Positions 8,364 through 14,576 of a stretch of DNA of 24,289 bases are shown here, one piece after another; position 1 is the stretch's first letter; each line of letters starts with the position of its first letter. Below the pieces are notes generated by a model that worked only from the letters and a program-made list of their open reading frames with translations, was not told where the DNA came from and did no database searches. A program made the position numbers and the translations under genes. The stretch is taken from NCBI GenBank assembly GCA_910579015.1, contig CAJTRO010000007.1, forward strand, positions 76,456 to 100,744. The letters run 5' to 3'. The stretch comes from an uncultured Dorea sp. (GTDB lineage Bacteria; Bacillota_A; Clostridia; Lachnospirales; Lachnospiraceae).

Positions 8364-8643
8364 ATGGGAAAACAATATGATCTTATAATCATCGACGCCG
8401 GTCCATACGGCGACGCTGTATCGTGATATGGCGGAGTGCGGAAGGTTCGGATTGTATGCAGAGAAGGCGGGGTTCGATCTGCCGGGGGTGATGACCAGTG
8501 AGGAATTCTCCGATGCGCTTGAAGGAATCCTTGCAAACCGCGGGATTCAGATACATAAAGAGAGTGTCCTTGAGAAGGTCGAGAAAGCGGATGAAGGTCT
8601 CAGATGCCATTATGTATGCCGCGGGAAGAAAGGGCGTTTCTAG
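8364..8643 (+). pseudogene. Decayed dihydrolipoamide dehydrogenase-like gene, internally deleted and frameshifted
   Basis: An ATG at 8364 with GAGAGGA upstream starts MGKQYDLIIIDAGPYG, the N-terminal FAD-binding beta strand and start of a GxGxxG loop, but a stop follows at 8424. Another frame is open from about 8404 to 8643 and reads HTATLYRDMAECGRFGLYAE, then SDALEGILANRGIQIHKESV and VEKADEGLRCHYVCRGKKG. I recognise these as collinear pieces of a class I pyridine nucleotide-disulfide oxidoreductase. The first piece matches the segment after the redox-active cysteines and the second matches part of the NAD domain. The CxxxxC active site, most of the NAD domain and the whole C-terminal dimer domain are missing. 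At least two deletions and a C-terminal truncation are needed. The 71-codon frame starting at ATG 8428 has no ribosome site and is probably not expressed. The family call is from memory of conserved segments; that the gene is broken is more certain than which oxidoreductase it was. Confidence 0.6.
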
Positions 8644-8663
8644 GAGAAAGGAGTATAACAAAA

Positions 8664-9260
8664 ATGGACAAGACAAGGATAGACAGACAGTTCGATTTCT
8701 TCCGGGAGATTGACAAGGAGAAATTTATTGGAAGGCAGACATATCTGACGGATGCCGTGAGGAAGGAAAATGACGCGGAACATGCATGGCATATGGCGAT
8801 TATGACGATCCTTCTGAGCGAGTATTCCAATGAAAAGATCGACGTGTTAAAGACGGTGACGATGCTTCTGATCCATGATCTGGTGGAGATCGACGCGGGC
8901 GATACCTATGCCTATGACGAGGAAGGCAAGAAGACTAAGCGGGCGCGTGAAGTGGCGGCGGCAGACCGTATCTTCGGGCTTCTCCCCGAAGACCAGAAAG
9001 AGCGGCTCAGGGCGTTGTGGGATGAATTCGAGGAAGGCCAGACGGCGGAGGCGAAATTTGCCCATGGGATGGATCATATCCAGCCGTTGATGCTGAATGC
9101 GGCGACGGACGGCAAGAGCTGGGAGGAGCATGGGATTCGTCTGAGCCAGGTTCTGGGACGTAACCAGAATACGGCAGAGGGTTCAAAGACCTTGTGGGAG
9201 TATGCGTACCAGAAGTTCATTACGCCGAATGTAGAGAAGGGCAGACTGAGGAAAGACTGA
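8664..9260 (+). CDS. HD-domain hydrolase, YfbR/HDDC2-like (5'-deoxynucleotidase type)
   Basis: This is a 198-residue soluble protein of the HD_3 class. The metal-binding set is visible: H40 in AEHAWHMA, H71-D72 in LLIHDLVEIDAGD with E75 and D80, and a late Asp at D137 in AHGMDHIQPL. Relatives remove phosphate from deoxynucleoside 5'-monophosphates, so a role in nucleotide pool control is likely but not proven. The frame is open back to 8604, but the start chosen is ATG 8664. It has AAAGGAG ten bases upstream, and the earlier ATGs lie inside the decayed upstream gene with no ribosome site. A quasi-palindrome overlaps the stop codon. Exact substrate is uncertain because HD_3 proteins vary. Confidence 0.85.
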   Translation: MDKTRIDRQFDFFREIDKEKFIGRQTYLTDAVRKENDAEHAWHMAIMTILLSEYSNEKIDVLKTVTMLLIHDLVEIDAGDTYAYDEEGKKTKRAREVAAADRIFGLLPEDQKERLRALWDEFEEGQTAEAKFAHGMDHIQPLMLNAATDGKSWEEHGIRLSQVLGRNQNTAEGSKTLWEYAYQKFITPNVEKGRLRKD

Positions 9261-9273
9261 CAGACATCTGTCA
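9258..9273 (+). repeat. Quasi-palindrome over the HD gene stop codon
   Basis: TGACAGA-CA-TCTGTCA forms 7-base inverted arms with a two-base centre. No T-run follows, so terminator function is weak at best. The rest of the 139-base gap to the next gene holds a small CTCGA/TCGAG hairpin (9337-9354) and AAGGAG near 9381, but no promoter I trust. Confidence 0.35.
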
Positions 9274-9399
9274 AGATATGAATTTCTTAGGGTATTTAAA
9301 AGTTTCTTTGTAAACTCAAAACGTGTCAGGTGTGGACTCGAGTGAAGATTCGAGCATGGATAGTGTGGATATAGATATAGAAGGAGAAGAAGAGGAAAG

Positions 9400-9936
9400 A
9401 TGGAAAGGATCACATATGAATGGATACGGTCCCGGCGCAGAACAATTGCGGTCCAGATCAGGGAAGACGGCAGTGTGGCATTGCGGACGCCTTATTCTGT
9501 ATCGCGCGCACAGGCAGAGAGGTTTATAGAGGAGCATAAGGAGTGGATTCTTGAGAACCAGAGGAATCAAAAGGAAGCCTGGGAGCACAGAAGAGTGATC
9601 ACAGAGGAGATGCGCAGGGAAGGCGTGGAGAAAGCCATGAAGATATTTCCGGAGCGGGTGGAATATTACGCCCGTCTTATGGGGATCTCATACGGCAGGA
9701 TCACCATTCGTGAGCAGAAGACGAGATGGGGAAGCTGCAGCGGTAAGGGGAATCTGAATTTTAACTGGAAGCTTACGCTGATGCCGATGGAAATACTTGA
9801 TTATGTGGTTGTGCATGAACTGGCGCACAGGAAGGAGATGAACCATTCCCGGAAGTTCTGGAAGATCGTGGAGCAGGTACTGCCGGATTATCAGGAGCGC
9901 AGGAAACGTCTGCGGGAACTGGCCGACTCGCTTTGA
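9400..9936 (+). CDS. YgjP/DUF45-type M48-like metallopeptidase
   Basis: This is a 178-residue soluble protein of the YgjP (WLM/SprT-like) family. The zinc-binding motif is H139-E140-L-A-H143 in VVHELAHRKEMNHSRKFW, with the third ligand probably H149. The upstream segment QKTRWGSCSGKGNLNFNWKL is the family's conserved strand before the active-site helix. The N-terminal third (RRRTIAVQIREDGSVALRTP) matches the usual beta-rich start. Proteolysis has rarely been shown for this group and its cellular role is unclear. The ATG at 9400 has purine-rich AAGGAG and GAGGAAAG stretches close upstream. It is transcribed in the same direction as its neighbours with 139 bases before and 42 after, so it may share their transcript. 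Confidence 0.9.
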   Translation: MERITYEWIRSRRRTIAVQIREDGSVALRTPYSVSRAQAERFIEEHKEWILENQRNQKEAWEHRRVITEEMRREGVEKAMKIFPERVEYYARLMGISYGRITIREQKTRWGSCSGKGNLNFNWKLTLMPMEILDYVVVHELAHRKEMNHSRKFWKIVEQVLPDYQERRKRLRELADSL

Positions 9937-9978
9937 AGTATGAAGGAAATCGTTTCTAAGGAAGGACGGTATGACTGA

Positions 9979-10440
9979 ATGATGAATAGACCATATTTCC
10001 CGATATTTGCAGATATATCGAAAAAAAGGGTTGTTGTGATCGGCGGGGGAAAGATTGCGGCAAGGCGGGTGGAGACTCTTCTGGAATTCGTGGATGATAT
10101 CTGCGTCGTGGCGCCGCAGGTCACGGACCGGATCCGGTGTCTCTGTGACAGCGGGCGTATCAGCTGGAAGGACGGTGTGTATCAGGAGGAGGTCCTTGAG
10201 GAGGCGGATCTGGTGCTTGCGGCCACCGACGACGCCGTATGTAACGAGAAGGTTGTAGAAGACTGCCGGGAGCGGGGCATCCTGGTGAACACTTCCCATA
10301 AGAAAGAGCTGTGCGATTTTTACTTCCCGGGGATCATAAGGCAGGGAGATCTGGTGATGGGGATCTGTTCCGGCGGAATGAGCCACAGGGAAGTAAAAGA
10401 AGCCAGAGAGAAGATGGAACGTGCGCTGAAAGAAGGTTAG
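9979..10440 (+). CDS. Short precorrin-2 dehydrogenase (siroheme/cobamide pathway)
   Basis: This is a 153-residue NAD-binding protein resembling the N-terminal part of CysG and Met8. It would oxidise precorrin-2 to sirohydrochlorin. The Rossmann loop is VVVIGGGKIAARRVETLL (GGGKIA at 22-27). The conserved AATDD (D84/D85) covers the position of the catalytic Asp in CysG. The conserved SGGMSHREVKEAREKME closes the domain. It stops where CysG-type proteins continue into a helical dimer domain, so it is about 50 residues shorter than the common form. Similar short versions occur in Clostridia as far as I recall, so this need not be a truncation. ATG 9979 and ATG 9982 are both possible, with AAGGAAGGA upstream. 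Its stop overlaps the end of the leftward PHP remnant by four bases. Ferrochelatase activity cannot be judged. Confidence 0.85.
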   Translation: MMNRPYFPIFADISKKRVVVIGGGKIAARRVETLLEFVDDICVVAPQVTDRIRCLCDSGRISWKDGVYQEEVLEEADLVLAATDDAVCNEKVVEDCRERGILVNTSHKKELCDFYFPGIIRQGDLVMGICSGGMSHREVKEAREKMERALKEG

Positions 10441-10610
10441 CCGGTGCAGGCGTCAAGAATATCCCCGGCTGACCGTGATTTTGCGTAGATCTGATAACAG
10501 GGTTCATGGATATCCGTGAGATAATGAGCATCCGAACTGCTTGCAATGTTGCATTGCAGGAAGTAAGGATGTTCTTTTTGTATGCGGTGGAGATGATTGA
10601 AGGTGCTCAT
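10437..10610 (-). pseudogene. 57-codon remnant of a PHP-domain phosphoesterase (C-terminal piece)
   Basis: Leftward from ATG 10610-10608, which overlaps the DRTGG gene stop as ATGA, a 57-codon frame runs to TAA at 10439-10437. It contains KEHPYFLQCNIASSSDAHYL followed by TDIHEP, then ends ILDACTG. The SSDAHYL-x-DI signature is the last metal-binding motif of PHP-domain phosphoesterases, which are normally about 240 residues. PHP genes commonly follow DRTGG genes beside clostridial hydrogenases, as I recall. The N-terminal HIHSCLSP-type and central metal motifs are absent, so most of the gene has been lost, apparently by an in-frame deletion that left a coupled start codon. A functional mini-protein is possible but unlikely, since it keeps only one metal motif. 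The family call rests on this motif and the gene order. Confidence 0.7.
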
Positions 10611-10939
10611 GATAACAGCTCCTTGATCTTCAGCGCGGCGTCAAAGACCGGAAGGGCGGTTTCGAAGACGGTGATGCCTTCCTGTACAGCGCACGAAAGA
10701 TCCGCTTCACTCAAGGAGACGCCTTCTGCAAGGATGATACAGGAGACGTCCGCCAGGGATGCTGCGGCAAGGGTATTCTTATTACCTGTGACGGTAACCC
10801 ATGCGCATCCGGCAGGAGCTTTTCCCATGGCGATGCTCAGAAGATCGCAGCAGAATACTCCGGTGATATTTCTGGATGTGACGCCTCTGGATTTTAGGGA
10901 GAAGATGCCGGCGTCTATCAGTGTGTGGATTGTGATCAT
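10607..10939 (-). CDS. DRTGG-domain protein associated with the hydrogenase locus
   Basis: This is a 110-residue soluble protein with the DRTGG fold pattern: an N-terminal TLIDAGIFSLKSRGVTSRNI, the GVFCCDLLSIAMGKAP core, AWVTVTGNKNTLAAASLADV, and a C-terminal GITVFETALPVFDAALKI. Its function is unknown; the domain is found beside Fe-only hydrogenases and in CBS-DRTGG proteins, where a regulatory or ligand-binding role is assumed. The start ATG (10939-10937) has AGAAAGGAAG just upstream on the minus strand, and a good promoter lies at 11056-11028. It is divergent from hydC and would share the control region. The overlapping 151-residue frame on the plus strand is a shadow. It ends in an ATGA overlap with the PHP remnant. 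Two adjacent cysteines (about residues 30-31) are visible, but no cluster motif. Confidence 0.8.
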   Translation of the reverse strand: MITIHTLIDAGIFSLKSRGVTSRNITGVFCCDLLSIAMGKAPAGCAWVTVTGNKNTLAAASLADVSCIILAEGVSLSEADLSCAVQEGITVFETALPVFDAALKIKELLS

Positions 10940-11027
10940 ATTATCTTCCTTTCTGTTGTAAGTCTGCTGATATAGTCCTCAAGAAACTTTACGGACTGGT
11001 TACAGCAATAGTTACCGATTTTTTCTT

Positions 11028-11056
11028 AGTATAGCACTGAAAAAATGGAAATACAA
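11028..11056 (-). promoter_or_regulatory. Sigma-A promoter of the DRTGG gene
   Basis: On the minus strand TTGTAT (11056-11051) and TATACT (11033-11028) are spaced by 17 bases, giving a leader of roughly 80 bases before ATG 10939. Confidence 0.65.
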
Positions 11057-11062
11057 CCTTGA

Positions 11063-11081
11063 TTTGTACAAAATATACAAA
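11063..11081. promoter_or_regulatory. Inverted repeat TTTGTA-N7-TACAAA, possible operator
   Basis: The perfect 6-base arms lie 6 bases upstream of the leftward -35 box, in the shared control region. The TTGT/ACAA ends recall Rex half-sites, but the length (17 instead of 18 between these ends) and the inner bases do not match the Rex consensus. The region is AT-rich, so chance is possible. Confidence 0.35.
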
Positions 11082-11106
11082 AAATGATAAATTAGTTCGT
11101 GCATTT

Positions 11107-11135
11107 TTTGATAAGATAGATAGTGAAATATCAAA
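11107..11135. promoter_or_regulatory. Inverted repeat TTTGATA-N15-TATCAAA, possible operator
   Basis: The perfect 7-base arms, about 22 bases from centre to centre, would place two half-sites on the same DNA face. The repeat lies between the two divergent promoters. No regulator family is recognised from it. Confidence 0.35.
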
Positions 11136-11197
11136 CGGAACTGTCGGAAAATTAACGCAATTTGGGAGCGGAATTTGTAGATTTTTGAAAATTTATA

Positions 11198-11206
11198 TGC
11201 TAGAAT
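11198..11206 (+). promoter_or_regulatory. Probable extended -10 promoter of the hydrogenase operon
   Basis: TGC-TAGAAT (11198-11206) is an extended -10. No good -35 lies at 16-18 bases; TTGTAG at 11175-11180 is 20 bases away. It is the best rightward candidate before hydC, whose ribosome site starts 56 bases later. Confidence 0.45.
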
Positions 11207-11277
11207 GAAAACCATATGGACAATGTTTTTAAAACGTTACCTGAAAATAAGAGAATCAATAGGGAGGTAAAACACGA

Positions 11278-11772
11278 ATGCTTTCTAAAAAACCTACGGT
11301 TCAGTTCAATGGAACGAAAGAGCAGGAGAAAGAGCTGTTAGCTGTGATCCATGAATTGAAAGACGAGAAAGGCGCTTTGATGCCGATCATGCAGAAGGCG
11401 CAGGATATCTACGGATATCTGCCTTATGAAGTCCAGAAGATCATCGCCTGCGAGACGGGGATCCCGCTGGAGAAGATCTATGGAGTCGCTACATTCTATT
11501 CTCAGTTCAACTTAAGCCCGAAGGGACGCTACCGCATATCTGTCTGTCTTGGGACGGCCTGTTATGTGAAGGGTTCCGGGGATATCTATAATAAACTGAT
11601 GGAGAAGCTTGGGATCGTCGGAGGCGAATGTACCCCGGACGGAAAGTTTTCTCTGGATGCCTGTAGATGCGTGGGAGCCTGCGGCCTTGCGCCGGTCATG
11701 ATGATCAACGACGAGGTATACGGCCGGCTGACCGTGGATGACATTGACGATATTTTGGCCAAATATGAATAG
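11278..11772 (+). CDS. hydC: NAD-linked [FeFe]-hydrogenase subunit HydC (NuoE-like)
   Basis: This is a 164-residue thioredoxin-fold [2Fe-2S] subunit homologous to NuoE of complex I. The cluster ligands are C90 and C95 (CLGTAC) and C131 and C135 in CRCVGAC; C129 is extra. The N-terminal helical bundle (MPIMQKAQDIYGYLP, TGIPLEKIYGVATFYSQF) is typical. It works with HydB and HydA to pass electrons between NADH, ferredoxin and protons in the cytoplasm. The start has a strong GGGAGGT nine bases upstream. It is the first gene of a five-gene operon ending in the terminator after hydA. The next gene begins nine bases after its stop. Assignment to the hydrogenase rather than to a formate dehydrogenase or Nuo complex rests on hydA in the same operon. 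Confidence 0.95.
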   Translation: MLSKKPTVQFNGTKEQEKELLAVIHELKDEKGALMPIMQKAQDIYGYLPYEVQKIIACETGIPLEKIYGVATFYSQFNLSPKGRYRISVCLGTACYVKGSGDIYNKLMEKLGIVGGECTPDGKFSLDACRCVGACGLAPVMMINDEVYGRLTVDDIDDILAKYE

Positions 11773-11781
11773 AAAGTATGA

Positions 11782-12345
11782 ATGGATATGATGACAGAGA
11801 TCGCGTTGAACATTCTGGATGTCGCGGAGAATTCCGTGCGTGCGGGTGCCGATTACATAGAGATCGACGTCGCGGCGGATACACAAAAGGATACGCTGGA
11901 GGTGTCGATCAGGGATAACGGATGCGGGATGAGTGAAGAACAGGTAAGGAAGGCGAAAGATCCGTTTTTCACTACGAGGACAACCAGAAGAGTAGGGCTT
12001 GGGCTTCCGTTTTTCGAACAGGCGGCAAATGGAACGGGAGGAAGCTTGAAGATCATATCGCGCGAAGGAGAGGGGACGACGGTGAAGGCGGTGTTTGGCC
12101 TGTCCCACATCGACAGGATGCCTTTGGGGGATATCAATTCGACCATCTATACGCTGGCAGTGTTCAATGAAGGGATAGATTTTCATTATAGATATGCATA
12201 TGACGACAGGGAATTTGTGCTGGACACAAAGGAGATGAAGCAGATATTGGGCGGTCTGCCGCTTCATAATGCGGAGGTTTCGGAGTTTATCAGGGATTAT
12301 CTTGATGCGAACCAGGCAGAGGTGAACGACCGAAGAACATTATGA
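11782..12345 (+). CDS. GHKL ATP-binding protein of the hydrogenase operon
   Basis: This 187-residue protein has a stand-alone ATPase fold and no sensor, membrane or DHp domain. The N-box is AENSVRAGA (E16, N17), closer to the MutL form than to a typical kinase. The G1 box is DNGCGM (D45), and the second Gly box reads PFFTTRTTRRVGLGL. About residues 105-187 form a C-terminal part with no family I can name. Similar proteins sit between NuoE-like and NuoF-like hydrogenase genes in other Firmicutes. Their role is unknown; regulation of the complex, protein kinase activity on a partner, or a link to the PP2C protein downstream are all conceivable. Start choice among ATGs at 11782, 11788 and 11791 is open because the ribosome site is weak (AGAAAG). 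Confidence 0.85.
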   Translation: MDMMTEIALNILDVAENSVRAGADYIEIDVAADTQKDTLEVSIRDNGCGMSEEQVRKAKDPFFTTRTTRRVGLGLPFFEQAANGTGGSLKIISREGEGTTVKAVFGLSHIDRMPLGDINSTIYTLAVFNEGIDFHYRYAYDDREFVLDTKEMKQILGGLPLHNAEVSEFIRDYLDANQAEVNDRRTL

Positions 12346-12374
12346 CGAGCATTTAAGGGAGGAATAAGAATAGA

Positions 12375-12749
12375 ATGAAATCTCTGGAAGAATTAAAAGC
12401 AATACGGGAAAGAAATCAGGGAAAGATCGGTGTCCGTTCTGAGAGCGAGACACAGACAAGAGTTGTGGTAGGCATGGCGACCTGCGGGATCGCAAGCGGC
12501 GCAAGGCCGGTGCTTACGGCGCTGTCCGACGCGGTGCAGAAAGAAGCGCTGACAGAGAGGATCAGCGTGACTTCGACAGGCTGTATCGGGCTGTGCCAGT
12601 ACGAGCCGATCGTAGAGGTGATGGAGCCGGGCAAGGAGAAGGTAACTTATGTGAAGATGGATCCTGACAAGGCGATGGAGGTGTTCGATCTTCATCTGAA
12701 GCAGGGGCAGACAGTTGCCAAGTATACGCTGGCGGCTCAGCAATTATAG
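12375..12749 (+). CDS. Thioredoxin-like 2Fe-2S-type protein of the hydrogenase operon
   Basis: This 124-residue protein resembles the C-terminal half of NuoE-like ferredoxins. It has C37 in VGMATCGIASGARPV, then C70 and C74 in TGCIGLCQYEPIVEV. A canonical [2Fe-2S] ferredoxin of this fold has four Cys (CxxxxC and CxxxC), but only these three occur in the whole protein. A cluster would therefore need another ligand or a partner, or the protein may be structural. GGGAGGA lies upstream of ATG 12375. Its place between the GHKL gene and hydB argues for a subunit or accessory of the HydABC complex. HydB itself begins with a related four-Cys domain, so the small protein may be a duplicated and altered copy. 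I assign no gene symbol. Confidence 0.8.
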   Translation: MKSLEELKAIRERNQGKIGVRSESETQTRVVVGMATCGIASGARPVLTALSDAVQKEALTERISVTSTGCIGLCQYEPIVEVMEPGKEKVTYVKMDPDKAMEVFDLHLKQGQTVAKYTLAAQQL

Positions 12750-12770
12750 ACAAAGGAGGAACTAAGGCTT

Positions 12771-14561
12771 ATGTATCGTTCGCACGTCTTGGTATGCGGT
12801 GGAACAGGATGTACTTCCTCTGGCAGCCAGAAGATCAGGGAAAGATTAGAAGAAGAGATTAAGAGAAACGGACTGGAAGAAGAAGTCGGTGTGGTTAAGA
12901 CCGGCTGTTTTGGTCTGTGTGCATTAGGTCCGATCATGATCGTGTATCCGGAAGGCTCTTTCTATGCGATGGTAAAGGAAGAGGATATCCCGGAGATCGT
13001 GTCAGAACATCTGTTAAAGGGAAGAGTGGTAAAGCGTCTGTTATATGATGAGACGGTCAAGGCCAATGATGAGATACTGCCTTTGCAGGAGACGCAGTTC
13101 TATAAGAAGCAGCACCGGGTGGCGCTGCGTAACTGCGGCGTTATCAATCCGGAGAATATTGAAGAATATATCGGAACCCGCGGATATGAGGCGCTTGGCA
13201 CTGTATTGACGACGACGAAGCCGGAAGATGTGATAAAGATCATCCTGGACAGCGGACTTCGGGGGCGCGGGGGCGCCGGCTTCCCTACCGGGCTTAAGTG
13301 GAAGTTCGCGGCGGCCAATCAGGCCGATCAGAAGTATGTCTGCTGTAATGCTGACGAGGGAGATCCGGGAGCGTTCATGGACCGTTCCGTGTTAGAGGGC
13401 GATCCTCATGTGGTATTAGAAGCTATGGCGATCGCGGGTTACGCCATCGGGGCGTCCCAGGGGTATATCTATGTCCGTGCGGAGTATCCGATCGCGGTAG
13501 AAAGACTGAACATAGCTATCGATCAGGCGAGGGAGTACGGCCTGCTTGGGAAGAATATTTTTGACTCGGGATTCGATTTTGATATAGAACTTAGGCTGGG
13601 TGCGGGAGCATTCGTCTGCGGTGAGGAGACAGCTCTTATGACGTCCATCGAAGGAAACAGGGGCGAGCCGCGTCCGCGTCCGCCGTTCCCGGCGCTTAAA
13701 GGACTGTTCCAGAAGCCGACCATTCTCAATAACGTAGAGACGCTGGCGAATATCCCGCAGATCATCTTGAACGGTGCGGACTGGTTCGCATCCATGGGAA
13801 CCGAGAAGTCCAAGGGAACGAAGGTATTTGCCCTCGGCGGCAAGGTAAAGAATACGGGACTGGTTGAGATCCCGATGGGAACGACGCTCAGAGAGATCGT
13901 AGAAGAGATCGGCGGCGGTATCCCGGGCGGCAAGAAGTTTAAGGCGGCCCAGACCGGCGGTCCGTCCGGCGGATGTATCCCAGCAGAGCATTTTGACGTG
14001 CCGATCGACTATGACAACCTGATCGCCATCGGTTCCATGATGGGCTCCGGCGGATTGATCGTCATGGATGAAGATACCTGTATGGTGGATATCGCGAAGT
14101 TCTTCCTGGAATTTACTGTGGATGAGTCCTGCGGAAAGTGTACGCCGTGCCGTATCGGAACCCGCCGTATGCTGGAGATCTTAGAGAAGATCACCAACGG
14201 ACAGGGAACCATGGAAGACCTGGATAAGCTTGAGGATCTGGCGGCGCACTTAAGGTCCAATTCCCTGTGCGCGCTGGGACAGACGGCCCCTAACCCTGTA
14301 CTTTCCACCCTGCGTTACTTCAAGGATGAATACATAGCACATATTGTAGATAAGAAATGTCCGGCCGGCGTATGTAAGGCGCTTCTGTCGTACAAGATCG
14401 ACGCGGATAAGTGTAAGGGATGTACCTTATGTGCAAGGACCTGTCCGAACGACGCGATCACAGGCTCTGTGAGAGAACCGCATGTGATCAACCAGGATAA
14501 GTGCGTCAAATGCGGCGCCTGTATGGAAAAATGTCGTTTCGGAGCAATCTACAAAGAGTAA
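12771..14561 (+). CDS. hydB: NAD-linked [FeFe]-hydrogenase subunit HydB (NuoF-like, flavin and NADH site)
   Basis: This is a 596-residue soluble diaphorase subunit. In order it has an N-terminal [2Fe-2S] domain (C9, C14, C46, C50) and the FMN/NADH core with GRGGAGFPTGLKW (165-177) and CNADEGDPGAF. An SLBB-type region follows, then the NuoF [4Fe-4S] site SCGKCTPC (C454, C457, C460) with C500. Next is H524/C530/C535 in HIVDKKCPAGVC, which looks like the zinc site described for HydB proteins. A C-terminal 2x[4Fe-4S] ferredoxin ends it (C548/551/554/558 and C578/581/584/588). In the bifurcating enzyme FMN exchanges electrons with NAD(H) and the clusters lead to ferredoxin and HydA. AAGGAGG precedes ATG 12771. 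The gene is six bases from the GGAGG stretch that separates it from hydA. All canonical ligands are present. Confidence 0.97.
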   Translation: MYRSHVLVCGGTGCTSSGSQKIRERLEEEIKRNGLEEEVGVVKTGCFGLCALGPIMIVYPEGSFYAMVKEEDIPEIVSEHLLKGRVVKRLLYDETVKANDEILPLQETQFYKKQHRVALRNCGVINPENIEEYIGTRGYEALGTVLTTTKPEDVIKIILDSGLRGRGGAGFPTGLKWKFAAANQADQKYVCCNADEGDPGAFMDRSVLEGDPHVVLEAMAIAGYAIGASQGYIYVRAEYPIAVERLNIAIDQAREYGLLGKNIFDSGFDFDIELRLGAGAFVCGEETALMTSIEGNRGEPRPRPPFPALKGLFQKPTILNNVETLANIPQIILNGADWFASMGTEKSKGTKVFALGGKVKNTGLVEIPMGTTLREIVEEIGGGIPGGKKFKAAQTGGPSGGCIPAEHFDVPIDYDNLIAIGSMMGSGGLIVMDEDTCMVDIAKFFLEFTVDESCGKCTPCRIGTRRMLEILEKITNGQGTMEDLDKLEDLAAHLRSNSLCALGQTAPNPVLSTLRYFKDEYIAHIVDKKCPAGVCKALLSYKIDADKCKGCTLCARTCPNDAITGSVREPHVINQDKCVKCGACMEKCRFGAIYKE

Positions 14562-14576
14562 TGGAGGATGGAGAAT

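Larger units (their letters stand above)
10940..11277. other. 338-base divergent control region between the DRTGG gene and hydC
   Basis: This AT-rich stretch contains no convincing gene. It holds a leftward promoter (11056-11028), two inverted repeats (11063-11081 and 11107-11135), a probable rightward extended -10 (11198-11206), and the hydC ribosome site GGGAGGT (11262-11268). A leftward frame of 67 codons inside it has no coding character. Confidence 0.75.

Noticed and set aside
8604..8663. Longer N-terminus of the HD protein from ATG 8604
   Set aside because: The extra 20 residues are unlike the family and overlap decayed sequence; AAAGGAG marks ATG 8664.
9323..9529. 68-codon acidic frame before the metallopeptidase
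   Set aside because: It has no ribosome site, lies mostly in the leader, and runs out of frame into the real gene.
9688..10386. 232-codon minus-strand frame across the metallopeptidase and precorrin genes
   Set aside because: It spans two well-supported genes and the gap between them, which is typical of a shadow frame in biased coding DNA.
10506..10961. 151-codon plus-strand frame opposite the DRTGG gene
   Set aside because: The minus strand has the family pattern, a ribosome site and a promoter; the plus frame has none.
11198..11277. Riboswitch or T-box ahead of hydC
   Set aside because: The leader after the predicted start is only about 65 bases, AT-rich, and shows no conserved stems or terminator.
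11512..12267. 251-codon minus-strand frame opposite hydC and the GHKL gene
   Set aside because: It crosses the boundary of two real genes and shows no recognisable domain.
14568..14576. ATG 14568 as the HydA start
   Set aside because: It directly abuts the GGAGG, leaving no spacer; ATG 14577 has a nine-base spacer.
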